60,000 nucleotides of DNA from Bolinopsis microptera (lineage: Eukaryota; Ctenophora; Tentaculata; Lobata; Bolinopsidae), in NCBI RefSeq assembly GCF_026151205.1, contig NC_087072.1:4113375-4173374 (forward strand), read 5' to 3'. How positions within the stretch are numbered: the first letter of the stretch is position 1; each line of letters starts with the position of its first letter. The translations under genes were made by a program, and so were the position numbers. The notes under the pieces were generated by a model that was not told where the DNA came from, did not search any database, and saw nothing but the letters and a program-made list of their open reading frames with translations. Shown here piece after piece: positions 37,501 through 45,204 of the stretch.

Positions 37501-40500
37501 TGGTACTCATTTTGGGTTGCAGCTTATTATTCTGGTCTGTATTGTAACAGGACCAGCTAAATTACTTCTTCACTTGTATCCCTGGCTAATTTATAATTAA
37601 TTTGATAGCAAAACTGTTCCGGCGCTCACTGTATCCCTTGCAGTAATCAGACAGGTGTGTATGCTAATCCTCAGTTTATTTGACTCCGATACGATCAGAT
37701 AAAATTTATTTTCGTTTACCGAAGTGTCAAACAGTATCAATAATCAGATTATATTTCCTCACCTTGAACCCATGATTGCTAAGATTTGACCACTCCTAGC
37801 GTAGCCACTTACTGAAATATAAAACGTTTGGCCAGAAATAACTAAATTGCAAAAAGGCTGTCAACATTTGATAGTTGGCAGACATCTTACAATATTGTTT
37901 AAAATTAAATATAATATAAATGCCAAAAGTTTCTTGAGCAATGTACAAGTTTCGTTTAAAGCCTCTTAACTTTTTCTCACGTTCTTCACGTGTCAAGATA
38001 AAAATCTTGGTTCGATGTCACGTCTACTAAATTTGTTTGATCTTATAAATACTTTTATTAAACTTTCTCACATGATCTGACAGGTGTTTAGTAGGAAGCA
38101 GTCGAGATTAAATACTTATAGTGCAACATTTATAATTGGCGGTTGAGATCCTGATAAAAAATTAGATTGCGAGTTGCGACATTTCTACTCGAAACATTAG
38201 GAACTCTGAATATTGTTTACTAACGTATTTTTGATCGTAGAATCGATTAAACTTAGAGGAATTAAAGGACCTTATCGACGGTTCCTAAAAAACCGCCAAT
38301 TCCAAATCGATACACTTTAGTAATGGGTAAAAATATCCATTTCTAAAAGCGTTTTTATATGAATGTCTATAGTTGTATAGTTGTATAGTCTAACCTATCG
38401 TATAGTCTTACCTATCGGCTTTTTAATCTAGAACTCACACGAATATAATTTTCAAGGTTTTGAACAATTCCAAATTTACTGAGTATCTTTGGAAAGAGTG
38501 AAGAATATAACTGCCGTGATAATACATATAACATGACAAAACAGCGCTGAAAAACGTAAGACAAAACCGTTCTGCGAGAAATATTTTTAGTGAGCTGTAA
38601 CTTACCATTATTGAGTAACTGTTTTCTCCCCAGGTCCTTCTGAAAGCACAGTAACCCTCGTTTCACGTGCACATCTACTGACACCTTGTCCCAACTCAGA
38701 TCAACGGACGAGTAATCTGCGGAGAATACTGATCAATCGCACGTGCAGATAAAACTAAATTAGCACGTGCAGATTAAACTAAATTAGTATTATCTGAAAT
38801 GTAAATGTATCCTAATAATAATGTTGGGTGGGTATATAGATTGGAGGGACTTAATTTTTTCCATTTGTTACTCTAGATGCATGGTGCGTGTTTGAATTTA
38901 ACGGAAAAAGAGCAACAAAGAATTAAATTTAAGAATTAATTTAAATCTAAAATGTATTCTAATTCTAAATCTAATGCCACATACATGATAGTCCACATAT
39001 CACGTGGGCCAGACTAGGGGCGGGAGGGTTTTTTTTTTTTTTTTCAGAGAGGCTGGGCCAAGATAGCCCACGAGAGGATAGCATTGAGATGCTCTGCCTA
39101 CCTCTGGGGTGTGGCAACCCTGGAGAAGGTTGCCGGTGAAATCAGAGTGAACGGTGGAGGATGGTGTAAGAAGTGATATGAGTCAAAATGATACGCTTAA
39201 GTGCCAGCTGGGATTGGAAGAGTAAAACGAGACGAGACAGCATATGAGATAATACTTTAAGTCACCCCGGTCTGATCCAGCTCTTCCGGCACAATTAAGC
39301 GTTTGGTGCGGTTTGCGAAATTGACAATTGTGGTGATGTTTTGGTTGTCGAATATGTCATTGACAGAGGTAGTAGTCCTGGAAATATTGACCTCTAATTT
39401 GGGCAATAGCCGGACACTGTCCAAGGAAGTGTGAGACAGTTTCCTCTCCGTCGCCGCACATAGGACAAGCACTGGTGTTTGATTTGCAAATGGTGTGAAG
39501 GTGTTTATTTAGGCTGCAGTGACCCGTGATGAGGTGAACTGCAGTTCTGTACTGAGTGGAGTTGGGTTAAAAACATATAAGAGATACGATGATTTAACTT
39601 GTAGAAGCTTTCAATAAACATGTGTTAATCGTCGTCAGCTGAATGTGATGTGGTGGACAATGCTTATATGTGATTGAGTGGTGTCAGGGATGGAGGGTGG
39701 GGGAGGTGTGGGTGGGAAAGTGAAAAGTAGTTCTGTAGTCTTGTCTGTTGTTGCTGAGTGTAGTGTTGAGGTTTTTGATGATTTTGGCATGCTTGTGGCC
39801 GAGTGTCAGTTTGGTGTGTCTGGGGCGGGAGGGTGTTCGGGAAAGCTTGTTATTTCTACTCAACACTAATAGCTATCTATAAAATGTCTTAGGGGGAGGG
39901 GAGAGAGATTTAAAACGGTTGGAATTAGCCTACGTAATATGTGAACAATCCTTTTGAATGTTTGACCTGGTTTTTCAACCCCTAGAATCAATTCGATGAT
40001 TCCTATTTTAGCGCGAGTCAAAAGTTTTGCAATCATTTCCAATATTCTTCATGAACAACAATCTGATGATGCTGAAAGATTAACAGATAAACCGTAATGG
40101 TTGCAGCATTGAACAACGTTCTCTGACTAACATGTAAGTGGGTCGATGGTGCTGACCTCCCGCACTAAGACTGCCATGTTTCAAGATACTGGAAGTAGAG
40201 CAAGTCAAGGAAAATGGCAGAAAGCAACGCTACAGGGGAACGGAGAGTGGGTAATTGTTGTCTCTAAACGGAGGGTACCACACCTGCTACCCTCACTACC
40301 TCTGTGCAGGCCTGTCAAAACATGACACAAGGACAGCAGCAGGGATAATGGTTTTCTTTAGTTCGGGGGCTCTTTATCCTTTATTGTTAGTGTCATGAAT
40401 GGTTATTTGTTGTGTTGATTTGTGGATTGCTTTAAGTGGCCTCGTCACGCTTAAACGATCTTGCTAATGCTAATGATGATTATAATACCCTGGTGATTAT

Positions 40501-43446
40501 ACCCTGGTGACTGTAGTGGTGCCCCACAGAGTCCTGATCTGATGATCAACTAGTTGAAACCGGTAAAATGTGAACTGGATACAGTATTGTTGAACAGCTG
40601 GCCACTCTTCCATCAGAACACTAATGTGTGGTGTTATATTGTTGTGTGACTTTACTTGTAACAGTACCGACTCTTGTGAGTACTTTTGAAGATAATCTTC
40701 AGTTCAATAATTTCAGCCTCACATTTACAACTATTGCTTTCGTTTAATCAAGTTTAAGTTTAATCAAACTTTAGAAACCGTAATGGGCAAAATTATATCC
40801 CGTTACACGATTTGCTCTTGAATACAATACGATCAATATTTACCTTTGATGTAGTGGTATATACGGGAAGATTTTAACATGAGTGGTGTTTGCCAGACGT
40901 CGCCTGGCCTGACTCTATTTGAGGCAAAGTGGGATGGGGTTTCAGCTTGACGTCAGCAACAGACTAGGAACCATATAATTTGAAGAATTGTGAAACGAAA
41001 TGTATTTAAGTACTAGCTTCTAACGGTAAAATAGTGCTACACTGCACGTCAGTTAATTCCGGTAGTACCTGTATAGGGAGGAATTCCTATGAATATTACG
41101 TGTTTTACCTAGAAAACCAGGAACAATTCCGTAGAGAGTGGGAATAACGGGGGTCACCACAATTTTAGTCATCGTAACCTCTTTAAGCACACTTTCTCTA
41201 ATATAAAGTAAAGTTACGATATAGTAATGACAATGTAAAGTAAAGTTAAGATATATTAATTTAAAGTAAAGTTACGATATAGTAATGTAAAGTAAAGTTA
41301 CGATATAGTAATGTAAAGTAAAGTTAAGATATAGTAATGTAAAGTAAAGTTACGATATAGTAATGTAAAGTAAAGTTACGATATAGTAATGTAAAGTAAA
41401 GTTACGATATAGTAATGTAAAGTAAAGTTACGATATAGTAATGTAAAGTAAAGTTACGATATAGTAATGTAAAGTAAAGTTAAGATATAGTAATGTAAAG
41501 TAAAGTTACGATATAGTAATGTAAAGTAAAGTTACGATATAGTAATGTAAAGTAAAGTTACGATATAGTAACGTAAAGTAAAGTTACGATATAGTAATGT
41601 AAAGTAAAGTTACAATAGCAGTCGATTTTTGTCCCGTCGGTCAATTCCTTGCTAAATAATTAGCATGAACAAAAATCACGGAATTACGAAATTAAGAAAT
41701 CTGAATAAAAATTTCATTAAATTACGGTCCCATAAAGTAAGAAAGAGTCTTAAACTCGAAGTAACAAGAACAGCCAATAAACAGAGCAAAAAGACAACAC
41801 ATATCACGGACTACCGCATGAAAAATAATCTATCCAGTTAGACCCGCCCACCACAGGTGCAGAGTGTGACTTAAAGATGTAACATTTTCTAGTTACAAAC
41901 TTGTGACCAAACCCACCACACCTGCTAGTTCTACTATGTTACCAGACTGGGCTGGATCATGAGTATTTAGATAATCAGAGAATAATATTTAACAAACAAT
42001 GAGAAAGTGGCCGTCAAGGTTGTCCGTTGTGGGGCAGTGTGGCGGTGGACAGGTGGTACTGCCCCAGAAATAGAGTGTGTTATAGTCAAGAATAGCGAAC
42101 AACAGGGCTACCGAGAGTAATGATGTGTAATCTGTACACGGCTAGGTTAACTATCGGTTGTTATTCTTGTACAAACACATGGCTAACAGCTTTCCTCTGG
42201 ACGCCTTCGCTGTTTGTTCCACAGTAGGGGCTATGTACTGTAATTACTATTACTAATTAGAGTAATAACTAAATAGAGTAATGGCATCAACTAGGTTACG
42301 GCAGCTGGAAAGTTGGGTCAGAATGGAAAATACAGCCGTTCGTGGTTAGAGATAAGCTAGAAAAATGTTTAAAAAAGATAAGATCTGCTTTCTTTGGGCT
42401 CCGAATGTAATGATAAGACTTAAATTTCTACTATAAGTATAACTCGCACCGATTTTCTAAAAGATACTGTGATATATTAATACAACACAGTATAGATGTG
42501 GATTCTGGTGGGGAGGTGAGTCATATTTGTTTACTTTAAAGATAGTAACGTGTGTGCTTTCAGAGGTGATTTAACGGATGATACTCGGGTGGTCTGAAAA
42601 TCCAAGATTTCGGTAGACGTTGAAAACCTCTAGATCTTGAAAACCTCTAGATCAATATGTACAATATATTTATTGGAAGAGTAAAGAGCAGAGTTAAATA
42701 CGAAAACATATTTAATTAAGGGAATACATAGCAGGCAAGAAAAACATTCAAACAATCATCACAACTGCAGATGATAGGAACGGGCCGATTCTTGGTCCAT
42801 TCCAAGAAAAATCGATGAGTTATCAGTTATGTCACGTGACCAGATCCGACCAATCACATAACAGGAGCAATGACCATCGGACGGTTATCCTACTTGTATG
42901 TTTGCTTTTTTATCTGTATTTGACCGACAGGGAGAGAGTTGGCGGAAGACGTTACTTCGTTTCTCGGAGGAGGTTTCAGGTTGAAGTGGAGGGTGGGGTG
43001 CACTGTTCTTTGAGTTGCTCAGTGCTCTCAAAAACATCAGTGCGATTATAAACTAATCGCACTGATTATAACACCAGAAGCGTGGAGTTATACGCAAATC
43101 TAACTGCTGAGCCTCGCGCAATTAATAAAGTAATCGCATTATACGCAGCTAGATTAGCGTATAAAACAAGTATTTCTATTTGTCTAAATGGCGCATTTTA
43201 TATATTGTTCCAGAATGTTATTCCGCCCAAATTCCCCAACCTTTGGAATCCTTGAGCTGAATATAAAAAAAGGAAGTCAATGTTGATTGAAAACAAACCT
43301 CCAAAATACTGAGATACCCTCCTGCCAGCGCCATCCTTGAGGATAGCGCCCTGAGTAGCACTTGGGTTCACTATGATCACCTCCGGGCTGTCCTCGTGCT
43401 CCTTACCGTTCTCTGTGCTCGTCATCCGGATATTTACACTGGTCAT
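10435..43446 (-). CDS. ABCG-family half-transporter gene, nine exons joined, membrane domain not seen
   Basis: Minus-strand gene of at least 33 kb. Exons: 43446-43299, 38716-38606, 37811-37763, 37478-37292, 15844-15776, 14586-14485, 12456-12290, 10978-10807, 10503-10435. Each junction is GT-AG and the sum is 1074 nt, 358 codons without a stop. The product starts with ~50 polar residues and then the complete ABCG nucleotide-binding domain: Walker A GSSGSGKST, Q-loop IQQED, signature LSGGERKR, Walker B PMIFADEP with SGLD, and H-loop TIHQPSS. It ends in a Gly/Ala/Gln linker. Family members are ~600-680 residues with six C-terminal membrane helices and work as dimers exporting sterols, pigments or drugs. 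That half is missing here, so the gene either continues left of the window or is truncated. Order NBD then TMD is the ABCG arrangement; the exact subfamily and substrate cannot be told. Intron 4 is 21.4 kb and contains another gene. Confidence 0.88.
10807..10978 (-). CDS. ABCG exon 8: end of nucleotide-binding domain
   Basis: 172 nt, entering in phase 2 and leaving in phase 0. Encodes IMLLHNGQVAYYGP followed by the ABCG-typical YTCPPDYNPADFYIK. This matches the conserved end of the domain, where the NPADF motif is a family hallmark. Donor gtgagt. Confidence 0.9.
10979..12289. other. ABCG intron 7
   Basis: 1311 bp, AT-rich; no other gene or complete repeat recognised. Confidence 0.6.
12290..12456 (-). 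CDS. ABCG exon 7: Walker B, D-loop and H-loop
   Basis: 167 nt encoding PMIFADEPTSGLD (Walker B and D-loop) and VVTIHQPSSDVFSLFD (H-loop His). These residues bind and hydrolyse ATP, and all are intact, so this part is not decayed. Acceptor atatttcag, donor gtaagt. Confidence 0.93.
12964..14230. mobile_element. FLYWCH-MULE deletion derivative 1 with array-like terminal repeats
   Basis: The ends are long inverted repeats built from tandem copies of gtagtgcgacacgtac. The left end (12964-13165) reads gtactgtagtgcgacacgta, and the complement of the right end (14110-14230) does likewise with point changes. Between them lies a minus-strand FLYWCH/MULE-transposase remnant (13320-13758). The size (1267 bp) means most of the transposase is gone. 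It sits in ABCG intron 6. No clean 9-bp TSD was found. Confidence 0.75.
13320..13758 (-). pseudogene. FLYWCH zinc-finger / MULE transposase remnant
   Basis: From an ATG at 13758 the minus strand reads MSSSITFIPGRTTGSRNV and then, after a deletion of the LYDG..L part, DDKTYWRCTEKTCSGRLMV followed by a stop. This is the core of a FLYWCH finger. Further down, another frame gives NPTIWRFIDVLKKEQDLTQW, which matches the tail region of FLYWCH-containing MULE transposases. The first 11 residues resemble those of the second copy at 25477. Broken by stop codons and deletions, non-functional. Confidence 0.7.
14485..14586 (-). CDS. ABCG exon 6: ABC signature
   Basis: 34 codons, phase 0 at both ends. 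Encodes VADSLVGVPG and the signature LSGGERKRLSLCME. Acceptor ttgtacag, donor gtaagat. Just upstream, 14600-14760, intron 5 holds several CACGTG-type repeats. Confidence 0.92.
14600..14715. repeat. Imperfect tandem repeat of tgtcacgtgcaaaa units
   Basis: Five or more copies of a tgtcacgtgc / tgtcgcgtgc core, 17-40 bp apart, some joined by gaatcatagtt. The CACGTG core is also a bHLH E-box, but the position inside an intron and the tandem nature favour a simple repeat. Confidence 0.6.
15776..15844 (-). CDS. ABCG exon 5
   Basis: 23 codons, phase 0 at both ends. Encodes ASLRLGHLSAEEKRTRIDEM, the stretch after the Q-loop in ABCG proteins. Acceptor cacttcag, donor gtaagt. It is separated from exon 4 by 21.4 kb. 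Confidence 0.88.
16510..16755 (+). repeat. CTAG-ended dispersed repeat, copy 2
   Basis: Nearly the same as 22745-22982 over its whole length: from gcaaaaaccgt.aaagatata, through gactgggt.aaatgctttt and aaattggccaag, to gggttcctgctag. Non-coding. Confidence 0.85.
18354..19427 (+). CDS. LINE ORF1 (coiled coil plus zinc knuckles)
   Basis: About 357 codons from the ATG after an AT-rich leader. It starts with a Lys/Glu-rich probable coiled coil (MEKMELDLEKMKEQLKK...). The C-terminal third has three Cys/His clusters: CYHCQEFGH...C, CFFCAGNHKSKDC and CSNC...C. This is the nucleic-acid-binding protein common in Jockey/CR1/L2-group LINEs, which coats element RNA for retrotransposition. The frame is intact although the rest of the element is broken. 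The frame stays open upstream to 18306, but the first ATG is at 18354. Confidence 0.85.
   Translation: MEKMELDLEKMKEQLKKINCTANTFSKNALQLTQTVLGTKQATTTTKQESPDFKEIIKTQLKEVLAEVLPTILPDLLNTVVATLTKEKKTQEETKLAEKHTLTVEKTQTEEPITKDEEKEMKGSLKVNPVKNYTVSGNTATFKFVTKDQLKKAETVFKSQEKYKVSPKSEPGKKLDPKLSIRNSDITNKEALLEKLLEKNEILKSSSEKDDAVKVVFFDDKEKTAVIRVNAAVRESIRQNRDYVHIDLREHHVTDRIHVIQCYHCQEFGHMANSMYCKAKDKDPTCFFCAGNHKSKDCRSKSENIVTKIKCSNCAKSSKHSEKNSAKTHKASDNLCPSYVRERIGIMNRTAERNFFS
19447..19839 (+). pseudogene. LINE AP-endonuclease fragment
   Basis: Encodes RGGGGIAMLFRD, VNFYRPPYT and the catalytic-site motif IIAGDFNFHM, then stops at EEYDLYL. The N-terminal catalytic part and the C-terminal third of the endonuclease are missing, so the domain cannot work. 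Confidence 0.8.
19849..21127 (+). pseudogene. LINE reverse transcriptase with a frame break
   Basis: The frame from 19861 gives SNYRPVSNLSAFSKILERIV, LLDLSAAFDTIDH (first catalytic Asp), GVPQGSLLGPILF and the YADDSQLYI box, then leaves frame near 20470-20510. The second frame continues to 21127 with KLLVLGKSH, LDYCNSLY and HGTAPDYL, the usual post-RT region. About 40 codons between the two parts are missing relative to the family. The element would need outside help to move. Confidence 0.85.
21209..22340. mobile_element. 1132-bp palindromic insertion built from a ~486-bp unit, 13-bp TSDs
   Basis: Exact 13-bp flanks aaaaaccaattct (21196-21208 and 22341-22353). Inside are one minus-oriented unit (21209 to about 21697), a ~32-bp centre, one plus-oriented unit (about 21730-22215) and the first ~125 bp of another plus unit. 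The plus-unit period is 486 bp. The minus unit is 479 bp, the difference being a small indel at the cttaag motif. Each unit contains a 12-bp hairpin (aaattattcgag..ctcgaataattt). The arms are otherwise almost identical, so the event is recent. No reading frame or known family is recognised. Confidence 0.85.
22745..22982 (+). repeat. CTAG-ended dispersed repeat, copy 3, with terminal hairpin
   Basis: The left end folds as a hairpin, tcttttacggtt..aaccgtaaaaga (22744-22774). The right end is gggttcctgctag. Full-length partner at 16510-16755. CTAG fits the CTRR terminus of Helitrons, but the hairpin is at the opposite end, so assignment to that class is doubtful. Confidence 0.8.
23787..23851. 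repeat. 20-bp-stem hairpin beside a G run
   Basis: tttacctcattttacctcat (23787-23806) is perfectly inverted at 23832-23851, loop ~25 bp. It directly follows a run of ~13 G. Confidence 0.8.
23866..24163 (+). mobile_element. MITE with TTAACAGGTAAAATTC ends, copy A
   Basis: Terminal inverted repeats ttaacaggtaaaattc and gaattttacctgttaa, extending inward to the aattgacgatt motif. Inside is a second, nested inverted-repeat unit (about 23958-24073) with ends aatggttaactttagtc / gactaaagttaaccatt. Copy B at 26946-27274 is inverted. Confidence 0.85.
24745..25477 (-). pseudogene. FLYWCH zinc-finger gene of MULE 2, split by a hAT element
   Basis: From the ATG at 25477, 23 codons end in VLYDG at the hAT insertion (25408). 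The frame resumes at 25035 with HLYHLNRKREDKTYWKCNKC, then CSATPHDHES. Together these form a FLYWCH finger (Cys-x2-Cys, later His-x-His). FLYWCH domains bind DNA and are often N-terminal in MULE transposases. The rest (residues ~60-125 after the break) jumps to a short C-terminal tail with RIVDDYDN, so the catalytic domain is deleted. Apart from the hAT no stop interrupts it, which suggests the small protein was coding until recently. Confidence 0.75.
25044..25408. mobile_element. Non-autonomous hAT element (365 bp), perfect 8-bp TSD
   Basis: Terminal inverted repeats begin cagaggcac and end gtgcctctg, the CAG-type terminus of hAT elements, followed inward by tattaggtgcg. The 8-bp accatcgt is duplicated exactly at 25036-25043 and 25409-25416. 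The interior is AT-rich with repeated ttccgcat/ccgcac motifs and no transposase. Confidence 0.93.
26946..27274 (-). mobile_element. MITE with TTAACAGGTAAAATTC ends, copy B
   Basis: Inverted copy of 23866-24163 with a ~30-bp extra segment in the nested unit. Similarity continues ~60 bp past the inner end (26884-26945 against 24164-24228), so the pair forms a longer inverted repeat around 2.65 kb. Confidence 0.85.
28019..28285 (+). repeat. 267-bp direct duplication, copy 1
   Basis: Appears identical, without indels, to 29311-29577. Begins tggatattgtgttgg. No coding signal. Confidence 0.9.
29311..29577 (+). repeat. 267-bp direct duplication, copy 2
   Basis: Partner of 28019-28285, offset exactly 1292 bp. 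Confidence 0.9.
29922..29947. repeat. Short hairpin
   Basis: gatataaatac and gtatttatatc form an 11-bp stem with a 3-base loop. Confidence 0.6.
30671..30775. repeat. 10-bp tandem repeat caagtgacta, ~10 copies
   Basis: Perfect decamers except one variant (aaagttacta). Confidence 0.95.
30913..30976. promoter_or_regulatory. Array of four CRE palindromes, 16-bp period
   Basis: Three exact TGACGTCA sites (30935, 30951, 30967) and one TGACGTCG (30919), each within tatgatgacgtca. TGACGTCA is the full CREB/ATF site. It could be an intronic enhancer or simply a 16-bp minisatellite; sequence alone does not decide. Confidence 0.6.
31152..31670. repeat. 16-bp minisatellite, ~32 copies
   Basis: The unit tgtagcacttccctcc recurs with minor variants (agt for agc, aat for act). 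Because 16 is not a multiple of 3 the open frames it creates repeat every 16 codons; they are not genes. Confidence 0.95.
34344..34860. repeat. Foldback: ~113-bp inverted arms around ~290 bp
   Basis: Left arm 34344-34457 and right arm 34746-34860 are near-perfect inverted copies. The right arm continues on the minus strand into Cys-rich coding-like sequence, so the left arm is probably an inverted duplicate of it. Confidence 0.85.
34434..34990 (-). pseudogene. Cys-rich protein remnant, probably from a mobile element
   Basis: One minus frame (about 34980-34830) reads SFCVFCNKRHAGMSC and RSKCNNCVV. After a frame change the second (34829-34434) gives RCYECPPRIF, KLCPVHQ, then a Pro/Ser-rich stretch. 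The spaced Cys/His pairs look like zinc-binding modules of a retroelement or transposase protein. I cannot name the family. Confidence 0.4.
35424..36572 (+). CDS. Rhodopsin-like GPCR, intronless, nested in ABCG intron 4
   Basis: 382 residues with seven hydrophobic segments (about 24-46, 60-84, 97-120, 140-160, 187-214, 265-288, 300-322). TM1 has the GN pair (CVLGNGV). TM2 has LLDIAIA with the conserved Asp. A Cys before TM3 (GSGMC) and one in the second outer loop (MSCSF) could pair. The DRY site reads CYR (SISCYRLWML) and the TM7 NPxxY site reads NSLVYG, so both activation motifs are altered. The intracellular loop 3 is basic and Ser-rich, and the tail has a repeated SDRIS. A plasma-membrane receptor with unknown ligand. 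It is transcribed opposite to its host gene. Confidence 0.88.
   Translation: MIQYYEEMVTNMDAALDINPVPKVLLLIFYVHIIVICVLGNGVILSGSFGRGVIKTDKVTVACVEALALLDIAIAIFHAIPVFVTLVSGGWVLGSGMCLLNAFFSRALYINEIFLTVSISCYRLWMLKQPRAVRRSIKLVYARGFLLLLFVISLGLGGYQLHTGGARFEPQFMSCSFTQITGHASPELAVMGGVLFLAVPMIVIIVTNILIVTIAARQSRVVRKKSVPPGLTKGASMMRKLSSFYVAPGTETIPPKKKYSSSNHSTFITISLVCWLFVCSYTPTIILTIFIATKHTPPDWYYSFTVAFLTVNIAANSLVYGATNSSFREYVMTPGENRCSAILKQIINRLRKRTGFVPFDNLSGSTPCTYQSDRISDRISED
36573..37103. other. Downstream of GPCR, no gene seen
   Basis: AT-rich; nothing recognised before the repeat at 37104. Confidence 0.5.
37104..37180 (+). repeat. Dispersed repeat, partner of 4500-4573
   Basis: Starts taagttcaatcttgaaatct and ends cagggttatc; ~80% similar to the copy at 4500 by eye. 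Confidence 0.6.
37292..37478 (-). CDS. ABCG exon 4: Walker A and Q-loop
   Basis: 187 nt encoding GSGKSTLLNALAGRP (Walker A), the KGEICANGQQL strand and YIQQEDLFIGTLTVRETLLF (Q-loop and following helix). Acceptor catttcag, phase 2 entry. The donor is gttggg, weaker than the gtaag of the other exons. This exon and the small exon 3 split the Walker A motif. Confidence 0.93.
37763..37811 (-). CDS. ABCG exon 3 (49 nt)
   Basis: Micro-exon giving VSGYARSGQILAIMGS, the strand before Walker A. Entry phase 1 and exit phase 2 fit both neighbours exactly. Acceptor atatttcag, donor gtgagg. Confidence 0.88.
38606..38716 (-). CDS. ABCG exon 2
   Basis: 111 nt encoding DLSWDKVSVDVHVKRG and GRKQLLNN, the first strand of the ABC domain. 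Acceptor ctccgcag, donor gtaagt. Phases 1 and 1. Confidence 0.85.
38717..39028. other. Part of ABCG intron 1
   Basis: Contains two copies of cacgtgcagat.aaactaaatta (38738-38785); otherwise nothing recognised. Confidence 0.5.
39029..39565 (-). mobile_element. 3' end of an RNase-H-type LINE, with poly(A)
   Basis: The minus strand reads YRTAVHLITGHCSLNKHLHT then CPMCGDGEETVSHFLGQCP, the Cys-His zinc motif after RNase H in I/Jockey-type LINEs. After a frame change it gives NFANRTKRL and a stop at ~39257. A 16-base T run on the plus strand (39029-39044) is its poly(A) tail. Severely 5'-truncated. Confidence 0.7.
39566..41202. other. ABCG intron 1, non-coding
   Basis: A G/T-rich stretch at 39640-39860; no supported gene. 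Confidence 0.4.
41203..41616. repeat. 26-bp tandem repeat, ~16 copies
   Basis: Unit gttacgatatagtaatgtaa plus agtaaa, nearly uniform; variants have gttaag for gttacg. Confidence 0.95.
41617..43298. other. ABCG intron 1, non-coding
   Basis: No gene recognised. A perfect short hairpin, cagtgcgatta..taatcgcactg, lies at about 43038-43066. Confidence 0.45.
43299..43446 (-). CDS. ABCG exon 1 (start)
   Basis: 49 codons plus one base from the ATG at 43446. Encodes a polar leader (MTSVNIRMTSTENG...) with no signal peptide, as usual for ABCG N-termini. The donor gtttgt is non-optimal. The exon fits exon 2 in phase 1. Directly upstream is a C run on the coding strand (43466-43476). An earlier start or a 5' non-coding exon further right is possible. 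Confidence 0.7.
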
Positions 43447-45056
43447 CTACCAGCTAGCTATCTGGGGGGGGGGGGGTAGTCACGTGATAAGTATTAGACG
43501 TGAGTGATGCTGTGATCAATACAATTTAGGATTTAGAATTTAATAGCGATTGAAAAAATTGCACATACAATTAATTGAAGCACTTTTGTAGAGCAGAAAT
43601 TAAGAAACGAATCTGATTAAAACTGAATTGTACTGAATAACTATAAATAAGTCACGGACTATACGGACATTTTCTCGTGATCTGAAATTCGTAAACAGCG
43701 TGGATCACTAAATACTCAAATATATCATACGAGGCTGTTATCGTAAGCTTAATAAGGTAATAAGACAAGTATAGGATAAGGAAGTGAAGAAATTTAAAAC
43801 AATGGTGAACTTTATTAAAATAAGTTAATTACAATACAACATACCCGGGTCTAAACGTACGGACACCTAACAGTCATGGAAATAGTAATCGTAAATTATA
43901 CGAGTTAACAGTGTAAATATTACATCACCACACCTAACAAACAAGCCTCAGAATACTATTTCCTGTCACAAAACCAGTGCAATTAACTAACACGTGGTAA
44001 TTCTCAACCTGAACAACCCACAGCTCCTGGTTCATCATCAACAAGAAAATGGTAACTGTGCGAGCTAACACAGTCTGCTCTTACATTACAACTAACTACT
44101 GTAGTACACAATACGTTGCAACTGTAAAACACCAATTAAGTTAACCTAGAAATAGGATATGAGGCAGAAACTCTCTACCTGAAACGAGAGGGTAATGTTA
44201 TGCTTGTCCTGTTATAACCTATAAATTGTGTGTCTAAACGTGTGCAACTGTGCATTTCCAACCTACAGTTGTACAGATACACACAGCGCCGACAACTGGC
44301 AACTCAGCAACTGTTCTTATTAATCAGCAAAGCTAGGAGTAGGGCTGATGTTGATAGTAGAGCTGAAGACGGCACTATAATAGAGGATCATGTTTCAGCA
44401 GCAGTTTCACACATCTGTCGTGGTCACTGGTCTGCACTACGTCATACGGGGAGCCGCTAATTAATACGTGCAAGTTATGACGGGTAATTACTACTTTTAC
44501 TACTTCATAAACAACCGCTTCAATCCTGCTCCAAGCTATCTTTCACAATCCTGACCGGCTGTTAACCGAACACCGAATCACCGAATATATTAGGTCTACC
44601 GAATCATCGAATATTCAGTCACCAAACACCGAATATTACCGAATATTTTATGATTTGGTAATCCTAGTTAAGGTTCACTGGCCAGGGACTCTGGGTTAGG
44701 GACTGAAGGAAGGTTAGGCTGGATAACTGGGGAGGAATATGCGTTGCAGGATTCAATAACAACGACAATCTGGGATCCGTCAGGATCATCTCTGTATCCA
44801 TGCCTCTACAACTGTTAATTAAGTGTCCATTGGCAAATTACCGAATTAATTACCACTGTGGGGATGGTTCTGATTTTGTAGATATTGTAAACGTTGATAT
44901 TGAATAATTTTCACAAGTTTGCCAAAGAAGTGGGATTCGCAAAATAACATCACCGGTTTCAACCACCCATAAACAAATATTGAAACAAAAAACCCACCAA
45001 TAATCTTTTAGACTGTTAGAATTATCGAGAACATTACCAATACATGCTGGTTTGAT
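43447..45056. other. Upstream of ABCG, no gene seen
   Basis: Presumed promoter region of the ABCG gene on the minus strand; no clear core element. At 44565-44655 there is a degenerate repeat of accgaatatt/accgaatca. Confidence 0.4.
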
Positions 45057-45204
45057 TGAGGGTTAAATAAGTAGCTGCTCAATGCAGTGAAGCCCCGGGC
45101 GAAGTATGAGATTGATCGCCTAATTAGGCTCCTGTAATTAGCTGGTTACAACCATATGTCTTTTTGAATAAACCTAAGTAAAATAAGTGTCTACGTTAAA
45201 AAAT
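45057..45204 (+). mobile_element. 5'-truncated SINE, relative of 46886-47330
   Basis: Shares gagggttaaat.a..agctgc, cccgggcgaagta, cctgtaatt.gctggtt and the 3' end taaataagtgtct with the longer copy. It lacks the tRNA-like head. Confidence 0.75.

Noticed and set aside
44230-44460. Small gene upstream of ABCG
   Set aside because: A 76-codon frame with no recognisable domain, start context or splice support.
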